From contig CM032815.1 in the NCBI GenBank assembly GCA_019155185.1, positions 2,799,001-2,863,000 on the forward strand: DNA of 64,000 nucleotides, in the 5' to 3' direction. A model generated the notes under the pieces. That model was not told the DNA's origin and searched no databases. It saw nothing but the letters and a program-made list of their open reading frames with translations. Positions 23,600-37,770 of this stretch are shown piece after piece (the stretch's first letter is position 1; every line of letters starts with the position of its first letter). The translations under genes and the position numbers were made by a program. This stretch comes from Beaufortia kweichowensis. Lineage: Eukaryota; Chordata; Actinopteri; Cypriniformes; Gastromyzontidae.

Positions 23600-23860
23600 T
23601 TACACACACTTCACAATCACACACATTCTTGCAACATAATTACCATTAATTTGTCATTTTAGCACGTTAAATTCTCCGAGTACAATGCTCTCATTTTAAG
23701 GCCTTAATATGAATTACGCCTGTCAAAAGTCTTTGGGTCTGAGCTGAGCTCAAATGATTAACTGCTAATGAAGGAGAAAAACATTGGAAGTTGATATCAA
23801 CTGACACGGAGTGCATAAATTAATTAGTCTTTTATTCGGTTGCACCAGGGGAGGGGTGGA
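23600..23860. promoter_or_regulatory. Candidate conserved non-coding element
   Basis: Unique, repeat-free block dense in homeodomain-type words: TTAATATGAATTACGCC, AATGATTAACTGCTAATG and ATAAATTAATTAGTC. This is the typical look of a developmental enhancer in a gene-desert intron. Conservation not measured. Confidence 0.28.
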
Positions 23861-26800
23861 TAAGCAGACATGTAGAACAAGAGATTCTGGCAAGTGTTCG
23901 CACTTGAGAAACCCACAAGAACGGCAATGCATTACTGCAGCGGCACTGGGGGGTGTTTTCTAGCATCAGGCATGGACTCGAATCATTTTCAGAAAGCACT
24001 GTTTTTGGCTGTTTTTCTGGATCCCTAAGCTAAACATGCATGTATAGGAACATTCAGTAGTAAATGAACTTGCAATTCTAGCCCACAAAACCCAAACTGA
24101 GAACATTTAGGTAACTGTGAAAAATAGCTGTGAAAAACGCCTAGTATTGTGGTCCCCGGAAGGACCGGCTGAAAAATCAAATATATTGAGATAATTGTGC
24201 TGAAAATATACAGCTCTCCAACCTCCTAAAGGCACACAAGGCTTCGATTACACACAGATTAGAGGCACAAGTCGGCCATGTCTGAACTTACACGCTCGAG
24301 GTGTCTCCATTCATCAGGACTGCCGTGACAGGCGGGCACTGTACGCTTTTCAAACAATGCATCATTAAAGCGGACGGCCGCTAACTCATACATAACTCAA
24401 CCGTTAGCCTAGCGACTCCAGTTTCCCAAACAGTGATTTAGGAGCTCGCTCAATCCACACATCAATATCAATTACAGATGCTAAAAGGTGCTTTCAGGGA
24501 AGGCAGGAGGTTCACAGAGTGATTGTGCCAAAACTTTATTATGGTTAACTGCAAATCACTCGGACAATAGAGTTTAGAAAGATTTTGCATGTCATCCAAA
24601 TGATTTAATGAAGAAAATCTTCTTACATTTACATTCCTTTGCATGTCACACAGACCATCTCTGTGATCAGTTGTGGTATAGTCCAAAGTATATAGTTATT
24701 GTGTAACTATAATGGGCATCTTCAAAACAATAAACAATGTTAAACCTTGCAAATAACCTTATTAATATTCACGAGACATCGCTATAGGAACAACCACAAC
24801 ATGAACCATCCCTACTGTCCAATTGACAACCATAAAAATGCATATACACAATCACACAATCACACAGCAACACAAAACTCACAGCTAATCTCAACATAGA
24901 CACAGCAGAATATCTGGCACTTGTATCCGTGTAATCCATTCTCCACTCCTTAACCTTGTAGAAACCCTCTCTGCACATAGATAAACCTATTCTGGTGTCT
25001 CATTCACAATGCTGAAACTACATTTTCTCAGAGAAGGAAGAAAGAGTAATCAGAATTCTCAGCACAGCGGCACACAGCCATTTCTGCGAGAGTAAACTGC
25101 AAGACAAGTCAATCTGTTAGATGCACTCAATCTTTTTTAAGATGCCTCAACTAAATGCACTTCAGTAAAACTCATAAATCAATTGCAGGCATAGAGCCAT
25201 GAGTGGGCAATTCAGTGCCTGCGGGGATGACGGCGTAATCAGGGTCCTAGAAGAAATGATTCTGGCGTGCATACAAGTGTTTCTTCTGAATCATTTAACA
25301 TCACCAGCTCGCTCAGAATGGCACAAACATGCATGTTACGTGAAACGATGAGGTGGCAACTCAAATGTGCATGTATGCATCAATGCATATGCACTAGCCC
25401 AACACCGTGCAATGTTGTTTTGAGGTGCGTCTCAGAAATATTTATAATAGTGACAGCGTACAGGCTCTCGTGCCAAGCTGCAGGCAATCTAATGAGCTGC
25501 AGCAGCCGGCACCCTGATTAGGCGGTACAGATCTGTCTGCCAAACCAGCTGCATTTCCCTTGCAAAGCAGCTCTCGACAGGCCAGATGAAAGACCGAAGG
25601 ATGACAAGAAACACATTCAACATTTTTTTGCTTTCAGGCTCCGGCTTTGGTAGGTTTGACATTCCCAATGTCAACTTTAAAGATGCACAAGCGCTTGAAA
25701 ACGTAGCGTCGCATACTTGAAAGACAGTGTGGAGTGGAAGCATATGCTACTGTGCACACACTAAGCACTAAAAAGACTACTTTCTTGTTTTGAATCTGTT
25801 TATTTCAATACCCAAAATAGTTCTTCAAACGCAGTTGTTAGTTCTGTAAATAATAAGCGATATTCTCACTTACTGAAGAGTGATTTCAAAGAAAATGCTA
25901 CATAGGTTTTAATACATAAAAAACACTACCTTGGTCTCAAAAACTCATCAGAGGGTTTTTTCTCAACAAGATTAATGACATTTCAGATACCATTGAAGTC
26001 TCAGTTATAGTCCACAGTTCGTTTACTGGCTGTCTCATGCATACTACTAAAATTGCACACTTCAATCTGATTGGCTGGCTGCTAGACAATTTTAAAAAGA
26101 CAGGAATTGAATTATAATGATTCCTTCTCAGACATAAGTTGTACTTTTCATATAACAGTGCTTTAGACAAGTCCTGCATTTACATTTACATACACAAAGG
26201 ACATTTTATGCCCAAAACATTTAGTTCATAAAAGAGTTTCTTACTCATTACCAAATAAATTACCTGAGCTTAACTGAGAAATAACAGCCTGGGGGAGTCC
26301 TAAGTGAAGTCTTAAACCTAATTGTAGTTGAGACCTGGGATTAGCCATTTATTTCCTGAATACAGAACAGCGCCGTCTTCCAAATGTCTTTTTGCTGGCA
26401 TGTTATTGCTCTCTTGCTTTCCTACGAATTTGTAATTTATGTGCAATCTGGATTAAACTAAAAAAAACTTTATTTTAATGAGTTTCATTTCTCAGTCAAG
26501 TAAATGCACATCTACTACAGAAGCTCGATAACAACAAAGACTGTGTCTTGCAATCATCCTCCCCTGGAAAATATTTTTATATGCATTAATGTGTGTGGAT
26601 GTTTCCAGCAGCAATGAAAGTTGTTAATTAGCAGTAATGAATGATACAGAGACAGAAGCATGAGATGATGTGACAGGCGGCGTCTCTAGTGTAGCTCAGT
26701 GCCAGAACATAACACAACCAGCCAGTCACCCAACTACACCAACATACACATGCTGGACTATTTTACACACACAACCACAAACTGACAAGCAGAAAAAAAA

Positions 26801-27959
26801 ATACGGAAAGTTGAACTGCCCTGCTGGAATACACACAATATGCAGAAGAAAATCATTCTCTAATTTTATTTAGTTCATTAAAAATGCAGCTTTAATACAA
26901 ATTAGAGGATATATAGAAAACTTTTTGACTTTGTTGGAGGTGAATTGCACAAACAATTAACGTGATTAAAATGGAAAAACGGTGGGCAGTTACACAATAC
27001 AAACAAGCTTTAATTTAAAATATTAATGAAATACTAATTAGTTCCTTAATTAAAATATGAAAATATACAATTTAAATATAATTTGAAAAAATAATTTAAG
27101 TTAACAAAAACAAGCATGTGCTTTCAGTTTTGACAAATGATTGACAGTTTCTGATTTATTTGTGTTTTATTTTAATTATTGTGCATATTTAAATCTACTC
27201 ATCCAATCAACACAACTACAAAATCTGATATAAAAACTGCATTTTAAAGGTGCTTCTACACACAGATTTCAATCATTCTCCAAGCGTATATAAACAACTG
27301 CCTACATTTCTCTTACAACAATTTATCCAGCATCCATCCACCACCCATACTTCTTCCATGATCAAATTTACTCTATTTTATCCAATTCCATGATCCAGAG
27401 GCTAGATCAGACCTCCAGCCATGTCTCAGATCCAAGTTTGTCTTTTTTTTTTAAGATAGCAAGCCAAATTTAATTACGATCATTACCTTTGTCAAGAGGT
27501 GAAATTGTGAATTATTGCTGTTGTAAACCCTTATAAAGCAGGTCTGACCACTAAAAGCTAGGGTAATACAGTGACATCAGGCATATCCCTGCTCAACCCC
27601 CTTAAACATTCTTAATAAATGTACTTTTAATGCCAGGATTAAGCTCTTCTTAACGTAAGGCTGCACTCAGGGATTACGCTACGGTTTAGGTTAAAATGAG
27701 GGTGGAGTTTTTAATCACGCTACCCACCAAGCAAAACACGATTTAAAGAAGCGGATCTTTAGCCAACAGGCCGTGAAGAAACATCTCAGATGCTAAATGC
27801 TTCATCAAGTAGGATTTAGCAAAATACGCCATTTTGTATTCACAGATCGTAGCATCTCTCCCTAATGCGGTCCTTTAAAAATAATCTTAGCAAATTAATT
27901 ACAAAAATTCAAAACCTGCTAGGCATTAAATTGAATTTCTTGCCCCGTCTGTAACCTAA
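23861..27959. other. Intronic stretch, no gene seen
   Basis: Unique DNA with alternating balanced blocks (24290-24450, 25440-25600) and AT-rich blocks. 25365-25394 is rich in ATGCAT/GCATGT words. 27138 has a TGATTGACAG (Meis/Pbx-type) word. No repeat arrays. Confidence 0.45.
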
Positions 27960-28260
27960 AAGCAGCAAAACGTTCGCCTTTATCCTTCCGATACAATACA
28001 TCAAAGTCGTGTCAGATCCGTCCCTGGGTTCCCTGCTTTCACAGAGGTTAAAATTACACCTGGAAATGGAGATGTTCAATTATTCAACGGCGGCAGGGAC
28101 AGCTTTCAGCTCTCTAATCACATCTGGGCCTGAACCGGCAAAGAAGCCTTATCCAGCACAGAAAGGCTGTCATTTCCTCTCCACCTTCATCTCCTCCTGC
28201 TCTCCTCTCATGCGTAGCTCACGTTCAGAAGAGAGGCATTAAAAGAAAGCGTTAATATTA
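27960..28260. promoter_or_regulatory. Candidate conserved non-coding element
   Basis: Balanced unique block with no repeat similarity. A 77-codon frame is open on the plus strand but resembles no protein. Enhancer status is an inference from texture. Confidence 0.2.
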
Positions 28261-30244
28261 TGCATTGCTCCGTGCGGGCTGATGCTATTAATGTTCTATT
28301 TCATATCGGTCCCCTGGGTGTGATACGACAGGGAGAGCGAGGCAAATACAGAGAGAGCGTACAGAGACATTCACACAGCAGGAGGATACAGCTGTCAGTC
28401 CTCTTTCAGGTTTCCAAAATTTGGCTACAAACCAGAGTGACACCTGTTCCTAAATCTTGGGGTTTAGTAAACTTGTGAACAGAAACCCACTTGTTGTTTC
28501 TCATATTCAAAATGTTACGCTGTCGAACGAAAGAAATCAAGAGTTACTTCAGTTAGTAAACATGTTTATCAATGACAAACACAAAATCAGAGCAAAGCTA
28601 ATGCATCTGAGCCAGCATGTGTGTATTTGTGAGAGAGAATCTTCACACTGTGGTCCAGGGCCCGTGGGAGCAGAACATGCAGGCTTGCAGCTGATAGGCT
28701 GTTGACAGGAAGGCATTTTTCCCTCTCGGTTTACACCAGCTGCCAAATCACTGCTGAATAAAATCACACTGTGCAGCGTGCAAACCAGTGAAAAGCTGCT
28801 CACTGATCTGGGAACATTCTCCATACTGATTTCATAATTACAGCCAAAGTGTGCCTAACAACACTAGAATTCTGTGAATGTAAATGCACAACCCCAAAGC
28901 AATGATATCAAAGATAATAAATATTAACAAAATGCTATGAATGGGGGGAAAAGTGACGCTCAATACGAAGAAAATAATGTTACGGATGTGACATTCGTTC
29001 TGAACGACTATGGAAAATAAAATAAAAACATTACCAGACCTTGACTGGGTATTTAAACCCAAATATTTACATGAATTTGGTGAAAAATTCTTTTTTTCAT
29101 GGTAAGGGCAACATATGCATGGAATTGCTTGTGTCATATTTTTATTAAAGCATTTTTTTGGCTTCAACAAATTACTTATTCCATCACACCTTACAATGCC
29201 AACACAACTACAAGAAAGTTATTTATATAGGTTAATTCTATCAGAAAAGTGTAAACAACTCTCGAACAATCAAATCACTACTCTACACCCCGGTCTGACC
29301 AAAACAGCCACATCTATTGGGTTATATTTGGGACCCAACCAATGATAGATTCATTATTCTATGATTCATTATTCACAGAATTCCACACACAAATTTGTCA
29401 AATTTCTTTAAAAAATTCCCTAACCAGATCATGCTTTTAAAACAAAGTACAATATACAAAAATTTTACTATATTCAAATCCAATATACTGTGAAAAACAT
29501 GTGGAGATTCAGTTTGGGTCTAACAGCAAAAAGATAATGCTTTCCGTGTCTAAATCAAGCTGTCAAACAAACACTGCCACATATCAACTTTCCTCTCATG
29601 ACTCATTAACGCAGGTGCAAATGAGCAATTAAGTCAGGTGCAAAGATAAGAGCACAAAGATGTTTTACTAACAAGTCAAATAAAACGTTCACTACAATAG
29701 CATGAGAAAGACAGGAAAAAGAGAACAAACTGTCTTATCATATTACATGCCCCAAGAGACATGAGCATTAGGAACCGCCCTGCAAACCGCAGTGCCACTC
29801 TCATTTACTGCAGACCAGCATGATGAGCGCAGCTATTCCCAGAACACAGATGCCAGAGGCTGAACAGTCTTACGTGCACAGGCCGTGCCAGACGTGCTTC
29901 TGTCTCTGGGACTCAACGACTCAATGTGTGGTTGTGGAGAGACCTGCAAACGTCTCTGGCAGAAAATGCACTATTTCTATTAGCACATGTCATAAAGATG
30001 GGATAGACCCCCATGGGAGTCTTTTTACTTACACATTACATATTTGCACTCACACATTATTGTACACAGGCCTGGTGGCAAATGCTTGGCAATACAAATG
30101 AACAATTTGTCATGCCAGATAAGCACACTTAAATTGGAAATGAAAATTGAGAAAGAAAGAGATATATTTTCGTGTTGATGCGCTATAGACACAAAGCATT
30201 AAATTAGGAATGTAAATTTCACATTTGCCTAAATAGTTATTGTA
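28261..30244. other. Intronic stretch with one dispersed-repeat copy
   Basis: No gene seen. 28940-29140 belongs to the dispersed family listed separately. 29750-29960 is balanced and unique. Confidence 0.45.
28940..29140 (+). repeat. Dispersed repeat family, copy D
   Basis: ATGTTACGGATGTGACATTC and TTTTTTTCATGGTAAGGG, then ATGCATGGAATTGC. The second part matches 33678-33728 (TTTTTTTATGGTAAGGTTG, TTTGCATTGAATTGCC). The first matches the GGATGTGACATTTTCATTC block of copy C. Confidence 0.45.
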
Positions 30245-30437
30245 TTGTAACATTTCTGTTATTATTTATTCACAAATTTCTATCATTCTTCTTGTGAGGA
30301 CAATGTTGTTTGGTTACCAACGTTCTTCAAAATATCTTGTTTTGTGTTCTCCCGGAGATTAAAGTCATACAGGTTTGGAATAACATGCGGGTGAGTAAAT
30401 GTTGAAAGAATTTTTATTATTGGGTGAATTATCCAAA
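30245..30437. mobile_element. TTAA-end cyprinid transposon, degraded copy
   Basis: Contains GTTGTTTGGTTACCAACG, CTTCAAAATATCTTGTTTTG, AAGTCATACAGGTTTGGAAT, AACATGCGGGTGAGTAAAT and TTTTTATTATTGGGTGAATT, collinear with the right half of the copy at 5419. Both ends are worn. Confidence 0.7.
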
Positions 30438-30861
30438 CAATAATGGGATCTTTGTCTAAAAATCAGATAAAAAAGCCAAAAGTGCATCAATAGCTTCTCT
30501 CAAAAGATTTGTAGTAACGTTGGTCTATCAAAATCCATTTAAAACTAAAGCCCTATTTTGAACTTTTTAAACGTATACCTGATCCCCTTTGGGTTTTCTT
30601 CCAGCCTTCATTTAATATATCTACAACAGTTCATTTTTCATGAAAAGCAAAGCTGAAGCTGATGCTCTAAATCCACAGAACTTCTCTTTCAAATCCTGTC
30701 AGGATGGATTTTAGGTGTTGGTTAATGCGGTTTGTGTATGTGTGCGTGAGAGACTCTTTGGTTCTCATGAAAACGCGACGGTAAAGGCTTTTATACTCGC
30801 TACTTAATAACAGCTTGTGCTGTCATCTGTACGGTTAGCATCTGATCTCAGCACAGCTGCA

Positions 30862-30863
<2 letters not shown>
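30438..30863. other. Intronic stretch, nothing recognised
   Basis: Unique DNA, no repeat or ORF of interest. Confidence 0.5.

Positions 30864-30904
<41 letters not shown>
30864..30904. repeat. (CT)20 microsatellite
   Basis: Uninterrupted 41 bp run. Confidence 0.95.
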
Positions 30905-30909
<5 letters not shown>

Positions 30910-33900
30910 CACCTCACGCTCTCCCAGCACCGTTTTTATGTCACGCCTCCCAGGAAGCGAGATGTTGTGACATACTGTGTACACTTCAGTAGTGTTTAAC
31001 TACACAAATACACGGAGAGAGTAAGTGCTGTATGTGATTGCAAGTAGGAAAGCCCTGTTTAATCGTGATAAAACTACTGTAACACTGTCATTTTACAGAG
31101 CTGATATTTAACAATAATAAAAAACTTAAAATCTATTTTAACAGATAGAAGTAGATACAAATTTTATTCTGCAAGTGTATGCAAAATATGGAAAAAGGAG
31201 TAGTAAAAAATATATTTGAATCCTTAATAGTCAATGAACAACAGTGAAAAATACACTGGGAGAGCAAGAACATCATAACCTCAATGAATAAAATGATGAG
31301 ACTTACATCATAATAACAGCGTAACCTAGAAACTAAAGATTGAAAGCTAAACTACACATCCAACCAGGTTATAATTGAGAAATTGCCGTGACCGTCAACA
31401 CTTTAATTATAGGTTTATGACAAACGCTTCCACACAATAATACATTATACTTATCAAAAGTCTCTTTTAATAGGTTTGCAAATAGAGTTGACGGCAGTCT
31501 AAAATTACTGATGTACGTTCATATCAATTCAGCTGTTTAATGAGTCATAAATCATATAAAGGTGTATTGATTAATTATACAAACGAGACTAAAAAGTCTG
31601 CAGGTGTCAGCTCAGATAGGCAGCGTGCAAAGATATACTCATTATCATGAATCATTTTCTGAATCACACGCCGACTACAGATAAATCAAAAATCTTTTTA
31701 CTACAGATAAATCAAAACATGGAAAGTGTGTAAGAGACGGTCAGACCTTTATTAAATAAACATTAAACAGATCGTATGCTCGAAGCGATGTGAAAAAATG
31801 CGTTTACGCATGACGGATGTAAAAATTGAATAGGATGGAATAATGTGTCTGTGTTGTGAATGAGAGACGATACTGTGTTTTCAAACCGTACATTGATTTT
31901 CTATTTAATCACTTTACAAACTTACAGCCAGGCTATTATTATGAAATAAAAATATAATATAAATATGTTTTAACAGAGGGCTTTCTATTTCTGTGACACA
32001 AAAGCCAAACACAGACTTACAGAATCTTAAAGGATCAAATCTTTTTAAAGTATTCAAATCCAATACCATTTAATTCACTATTTATCATAATTCACAAAAA
32101 TTTTATTGATTTAAATATGTTTTGTACTCATCCAAACACTATTTCAGTCTGGTTACTTGATTCAAACTGGTCTGTTGTTTGTCTTTCAACTCGTCTCCCC
32201 AGAGGCTCTTTAATCGTCTTTCTACATTGAGTACAAGCCTGTTAACACCTCCCAGTAAATCCATCACTGTCAAACCAGAGATGGAGAGGGTGTGTTTCAC
32301 AATAAAAGTAAACTTCATTACAGCCTTGTGTTAAAACATTTCATGTAAGTCTGTGTGCTAAATGCTCCCACACTTGGGAGTTAGAAAAACAGATTTATTT
32401 AATGTGTCAATCGTGCTGCATTTTGTTGTCAACAGGAATACTCACAGACATACAAAACCTTAGTGTTTAAGACAAAGTCACTCAAATCAATGATATAAAC
32501 TATTAATATAATTCTCAAAACCAACTTCATATGAACTATGCTAACTAAAATATTCCTTTAAAAAAAGTAAATATTGCATTTGGTATGTTCGGTAAAAAAT
32601 ATAAGTGTAAATTATTGTTAATTTAGCATAATATAAACATAAATGATAATGCCCAGTATGTACCGTACAGTAAGAGATGTTATTATCAATTTTATAATTT
32701 TTATTATTTAGAGTATATTTGTCCTGTTCTTTAAAAAAACGTAACCTATAAGTAATTGTGTTTACATTAATATCTCACCAAATATCTCACGATGTGCTGT
32801 AAACCATTGACAACGTGTTTCAAAAGCAGTCAGGCATATTTTTGATAACTCCCGACTCTATATAATCTATCTGAAGAGGTTTGGTCTAAAAGCAACGTCT
32901 GTATGTTATCTAGTCACACAAAGCACATAATAGCTTGTGAAACCAGTGTAAATTGCTGTATCAGAGACAGCTGAAAATAACTCCTCATGATCGGAGCTAG
33001 ATCCATTTGACCTCACGCTGCAACCTTCGCTTCCTACAGCGAGCTGAACTCCAGTCGGAGAGGAAAAACAGATCTGCTGGAACAAATAAGCCTGTCTGCA
33101 GGAAGCCATCCAGCCGAGACAGAAAGAGAGAGTTTGTGTGTGTCTGAATGACAGTAGATTTCATCTTTTGAGCTCTCTGAGTGAAGTACTTTCAAATGCT
33201 CCATGAAGAATAAAAAACTACCACTAGTGAAATGACTTGTATCCACCAGCCATCTACTATAAAAGCACAAGCATTTCACTCTGTACTGATCCTGTTCACA
33301 AATTCATTTAGAAATGTAGTACAAAAAAAAGATTTTTGCTGCTTGCTCAGTTGACTTAATTAAAATGAGCTAATGCAAGACAAATTCTTCAACGTTTTTT
33401 CATGGCAACTTGATTTTACTGAGTGCAAACCATTTAAATTCATAAACCAGAAGTTCACTTAATCCATTCGTGTCAGGACTACATGAATAATTCTTTGAGC
33501 TGAGAGTAAATTAAACGTTGTTTTATGTGGTTTCTGAGGGAGAGAAGAAAAGAGTTAATGGACCTAACATTGAGATTTACCAGAACATTTGTGCTTGTGT
33601 GTAAATAAGGAATGGGGGACTTTAGGCTTTCTTGCATCTGGCTGTATCCAAAATGAATCTGACAGATGGTCAGTATTTGTTTAAAACTCATTTTTTTATG
33701 GTAAGGTTGACATTTGCATTGAATTGCCCTACTATACAAATCTCTGCATGATCTAAAATGTTTTCCATCAACACCAGACGTCACAAAAAAAATATACATT
33801 TTATATGCCAATAGTTCACAGCACTGTTGCAGATTTAGTCTGATATATTAAATTTTCACAACACAAGGTATCTGACTAGCGTTTAAGTTTGAACCACTGA

Positions 33901-36900
33901 ATGAACCGCTGTCTACAACTGAATTACGCAGTGCAGGTTCTTTCATATCCAGAGTCAGATCCTATATATCCCATCTAATCTACATCACTAAAAAACATAG
34001 CTGAGATGAAGCAGAAGGTCACCAAAAAGCTCCCAAGCCGAGTTTCTGCGGATAGACCGACGGCCTGCAGGCAAATGTTTCATGTTGTGACAGATCAAAA
34101 AACAAATGACTAGAAGATCTGAATGCAGACCGTTATGTGTGCCAAACTGAATAAAACCATGACAAGTGACTCAAAACAACAACAGAGACGTTTTCAAACA
34201 GGAACTGTTTATCTATGTTCACAAGAGTTCAGATTTGATCTTCTAATCTGAGATATAGGCTGGAAATGGACAAACAATGAGACGTTCCAACTCTCATTGA
34301 CAACGCATTTATTGCATCATGTTTCATCTTCCAAAGTGGTGCTTTATAGATATCTCAATCACACGCACACACTCGCACGTCCTCATATTTGTAGTCGCAA
34401 CACTTCAAGACTTCTGTCGACTTCAATGACTCTAAAGCGTTCCTCAGTTCTGCGATTCAATTAGCACATAAAACATTCTGCCAAGCCAAATCCAGCCATT
34501 AGAAACAAGGCTTGCTCATTACTCTCCCACCAAGCACAAACTCACTAGGCCTCTAAACTGCTCCTCATGCATTATTCAGCAGCTAAAATATGGCATTTAG
34601 GGAGGATGGCTGTTAAGCATTGAAGTAAACAGCAAGGGTCGGGTATAAACAAGAGGCTAAATTCTAAAAGAAACAAGTAATGTTTTCACAGCAGTAATTT
34701 TGGTAAAAGACAATCCATAAACACTTCTGAGAAGTCAAATCTGAATCTAGAAAAAGCAATGGGAGTAATCTATAGAGTCAAAGCGGCTTGATGTAAATAC
34801 GTTTTTGTGAGAGCTTGAGATTTACGGTGTCATGTGACAACATACAATGTGGGCGGGTCCAGACAAAGCTTACAAAGGTTTACCCCGTATGCAAATGAAC
34901 ACTCCAATGATGCAGTGACTAGACTACTAAAAGTGAAGACAATGAAGTTTACATCAACTCCCATGATACTTCAGTTCATATTACTGTAAGCTTTTCTATA
35001 TAATTTGGTTTTGCCTACACATGTACAATAAAAATAAGCATGTCTAAAAAACTGTGTTATACGGCTTCATGCATTGGCAATCGTTTATCTTGATCATGAT
35101 ATGATGCACCAATGCAATTTATATACAAAACAGAATATTCATTTTTAGGAAAAACCAAACTGATAATCTGGACCTTGCCTGGTCTCAATCTAGTCTCATA
35201 GCCAGAACATGTCATAGTTTATTAAAACTCTAAAGAGTGGCATCATGCATCAGTCTGAGCCAGATGTTAGTCTCAATGTGACTTTGTTTCTTTTAAATCA
35301 AGATCACATTGGGTGAGTATGCAGAGCTGAGGAAAACCAGAAGAAACGTGTGAGAGGAAGGAGATGAGTAAAAAGAAACCAGGGCATGTTCTCCGGCAGC
35401 ATAAAACAGTTTTGAAGTCATAAGATGACCTGCTGTCAGGTGTTGGCAGGCCGGCAGCCAGAAGTTTAAACCTCACCACAGTCAATGTAAGCTTTCAACC
35501 TCTTCAACCCGACTGTCTCCAACCACATATAAAAATGGGAAAATAAATGGGGTGATGCCATATTGAATTCGGCTTTGCCAAACATTTGTCTTTTCTCTTC
35601 CTTCACACACGAACAGAGATAATGAAAAATGAGTGATGGCCCACAGGATAGCAACTCACAGACATGGCAGATGTATTATTATAAACCAACTCAGGCAAGC
35701 CAATTATATCTGAATAAAAATGTAATTTGCCCAAGCATTAACAGCACGAGTTTGAGCAGCGTATCTTGTTTCTGCAGACTTTAGAAAGGTTTCAGCATTT
35801 AGAAAAGACGACAGGCTCTTATTACGCTGTTGTTTAAATACACGGTTTACATTTATTGTCTGGTAAATAGCTTCACAATTACTATTGGACATGAATGGCA
35901 TTACAAATTCTGTGGACTGTTTGCTTTACTTTAAGAAATCTGACATAGATGAATAGTACATTTAAGGAACTCAAGCCACATCTAGAAACTAGAATAAAAT
36001 AAATACTTGAAAAATGGCTCTTTTGATTTAAACTATACAGAGACCTCGTGCAGGGCCCGTAGGGGACCCAGCCATATCTAAAAACCACAATATTACAGAG
36101 ACAGCCCAGAGGTCGAGCCTTTAAAGCTGCTATAGCAGTCTGTCAGACAAAATTGGTTTTATAACTTCATTCAGAAAGGTCATTGATGTGCTTAAATGTA
36201 AAAGAAATCTTAACGGAAAAGAAAGTTTTAAAGTGTCAAGCCTTAATCCAAGAGAACATATGGTTTGAAAAAACAAATGAGCTTTTCTATATGGTGGGTC
36301 ACAACAACATTTAATACAAAATGATGCAATTTAGGTATTTCTTAAAATGTCAACTGGAATTAAGCTTTAAATCCTGAGTGACCGTGAACAGCATGCGACA
36401 AAGAAATTTCTGTGATTAAATACTCAAAGGTGTCCTTCATTCACAAAGAACACTAAAACAAATCTCCTCATAACATAATTAAAGACTCAACATGACTAAA
36501 CACACAATCAAAGCATTTCTGCAGTTCCTAAAAACATTTCAACACACAGACTTGACCGACCACACAGTTGATCACTGATTCCAAACAGCTCTACATAAAC
36601 AACAAGTCCGTGTGGACTCAAGCACACTATTTAATTTGAAAACCGTGAAAATCTACAACATATTTTGTCTCTTTTAATCAACGGCTACAAAGGCATCAGT
36701 GCATATCAGTGAGCAGATGTTTGGAGGGTTCAGAGGGAGTGCTGACTCACACATTCACACGCGCACAGAGCACTATCCCCTCCGCACGGCCTCGCTGGGT
36801 CATTAATGGGATTCTTGCCACACCATTTAAACATGTGAGCAAACATGTTTACTGTGGTTAACAGCCCTCCTGCAACACTCCAGCTGCTGCAGAAGAAGAT

Positions 36901-37219
36901 AGTGCGTGTTTGTGTATTATGGCACCTGGATAAGACCAAAACGATTACCTTACATATACTTGTCCGTATCTATGGCTTTTTCTGTGTCATGTGGCCAGTC
37001 GCACACATGCCCGTGTGTCATCTGGATACGTGACGGGGCTATTACACATTTCCAGCTGTCATACGGATACATGTTCCAGTAGAAGATCAAAGCTTCGAAA
37101 ACGATTAACCCTCATCCAACCTGTAATTTTGGACCTTTTACCCAATTACCATTCACACTCGTCAAAACACATTTATGTTTTTCTCTTCTGTTGGTGTTAT
37201 TTTCATTCGATATGCCTCT
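30905..37219. other. Intronic stretch, mostly AT-rich, no gene seen
   Basis: Long AT-rich tract with short balanced blocks (33000-33150, 34300-34470, 36730-36900). A further piece of the dispersed family lies at 33645-33735. No array and no transposon with recognisable ends. Confidence 0.45.
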
Positions 37220-37770
37220 AAAGTTCAAACAAATGTCGGATAACATCTAATATCTTCAGCGATTGGATGATTGCTTTTAATAGAGCCGAAACACACTCGA
37301 ATGACACTGCTAATTAATGAGCCATTTCAAACTATTAGAATCGTTTACCAAACAGATCCGGCCGTTGGGCACAAAGATTGTTGCGTATTGATGTCTGCTT
37401 CATATTTAGATATTTTACAATTCAGATTAAAATGATAAGGTTGGGTCCCTTACACCCAAAAGTATAAAGACTTTTTTGCTAATTGCTCTCTGCATCAATA
37501 CATTTGTAACCCAACAATCAGAAAAAGTACGACTACACATCAGGGGGCTTATGAAATAAATCGCATCATTATAAAGAATGTGAAAAAAAACACACAACAA
37601 GAACATCATGATCAGCATTTAGCATGTCTGCGAGTGACAGCTCGCTGTATTTGATCTGTCAGTCACGGTTCCTGCAGCAGTGTATTAATGTACATCTCAC
37701 ATTATATTCTGACAGTATTAAATGAGGTCTAAATGAATATTCCCTGTCACTGTCATGAGGGGATATAAGC
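37220..37770. promoter_or_regulatory. Candidate conserved non-coding region (two blocks)
   Basis: 37220-37340 carries GCGATTGGATGATTGC and GCTAATTAATGAGCC. 37620-37770 carries TGACAGCTCGCTG and CTGTCACTGTCATGAGG. Both are unique and repeat-free. Regulatory role is only inferred. Confidence 0.22.
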
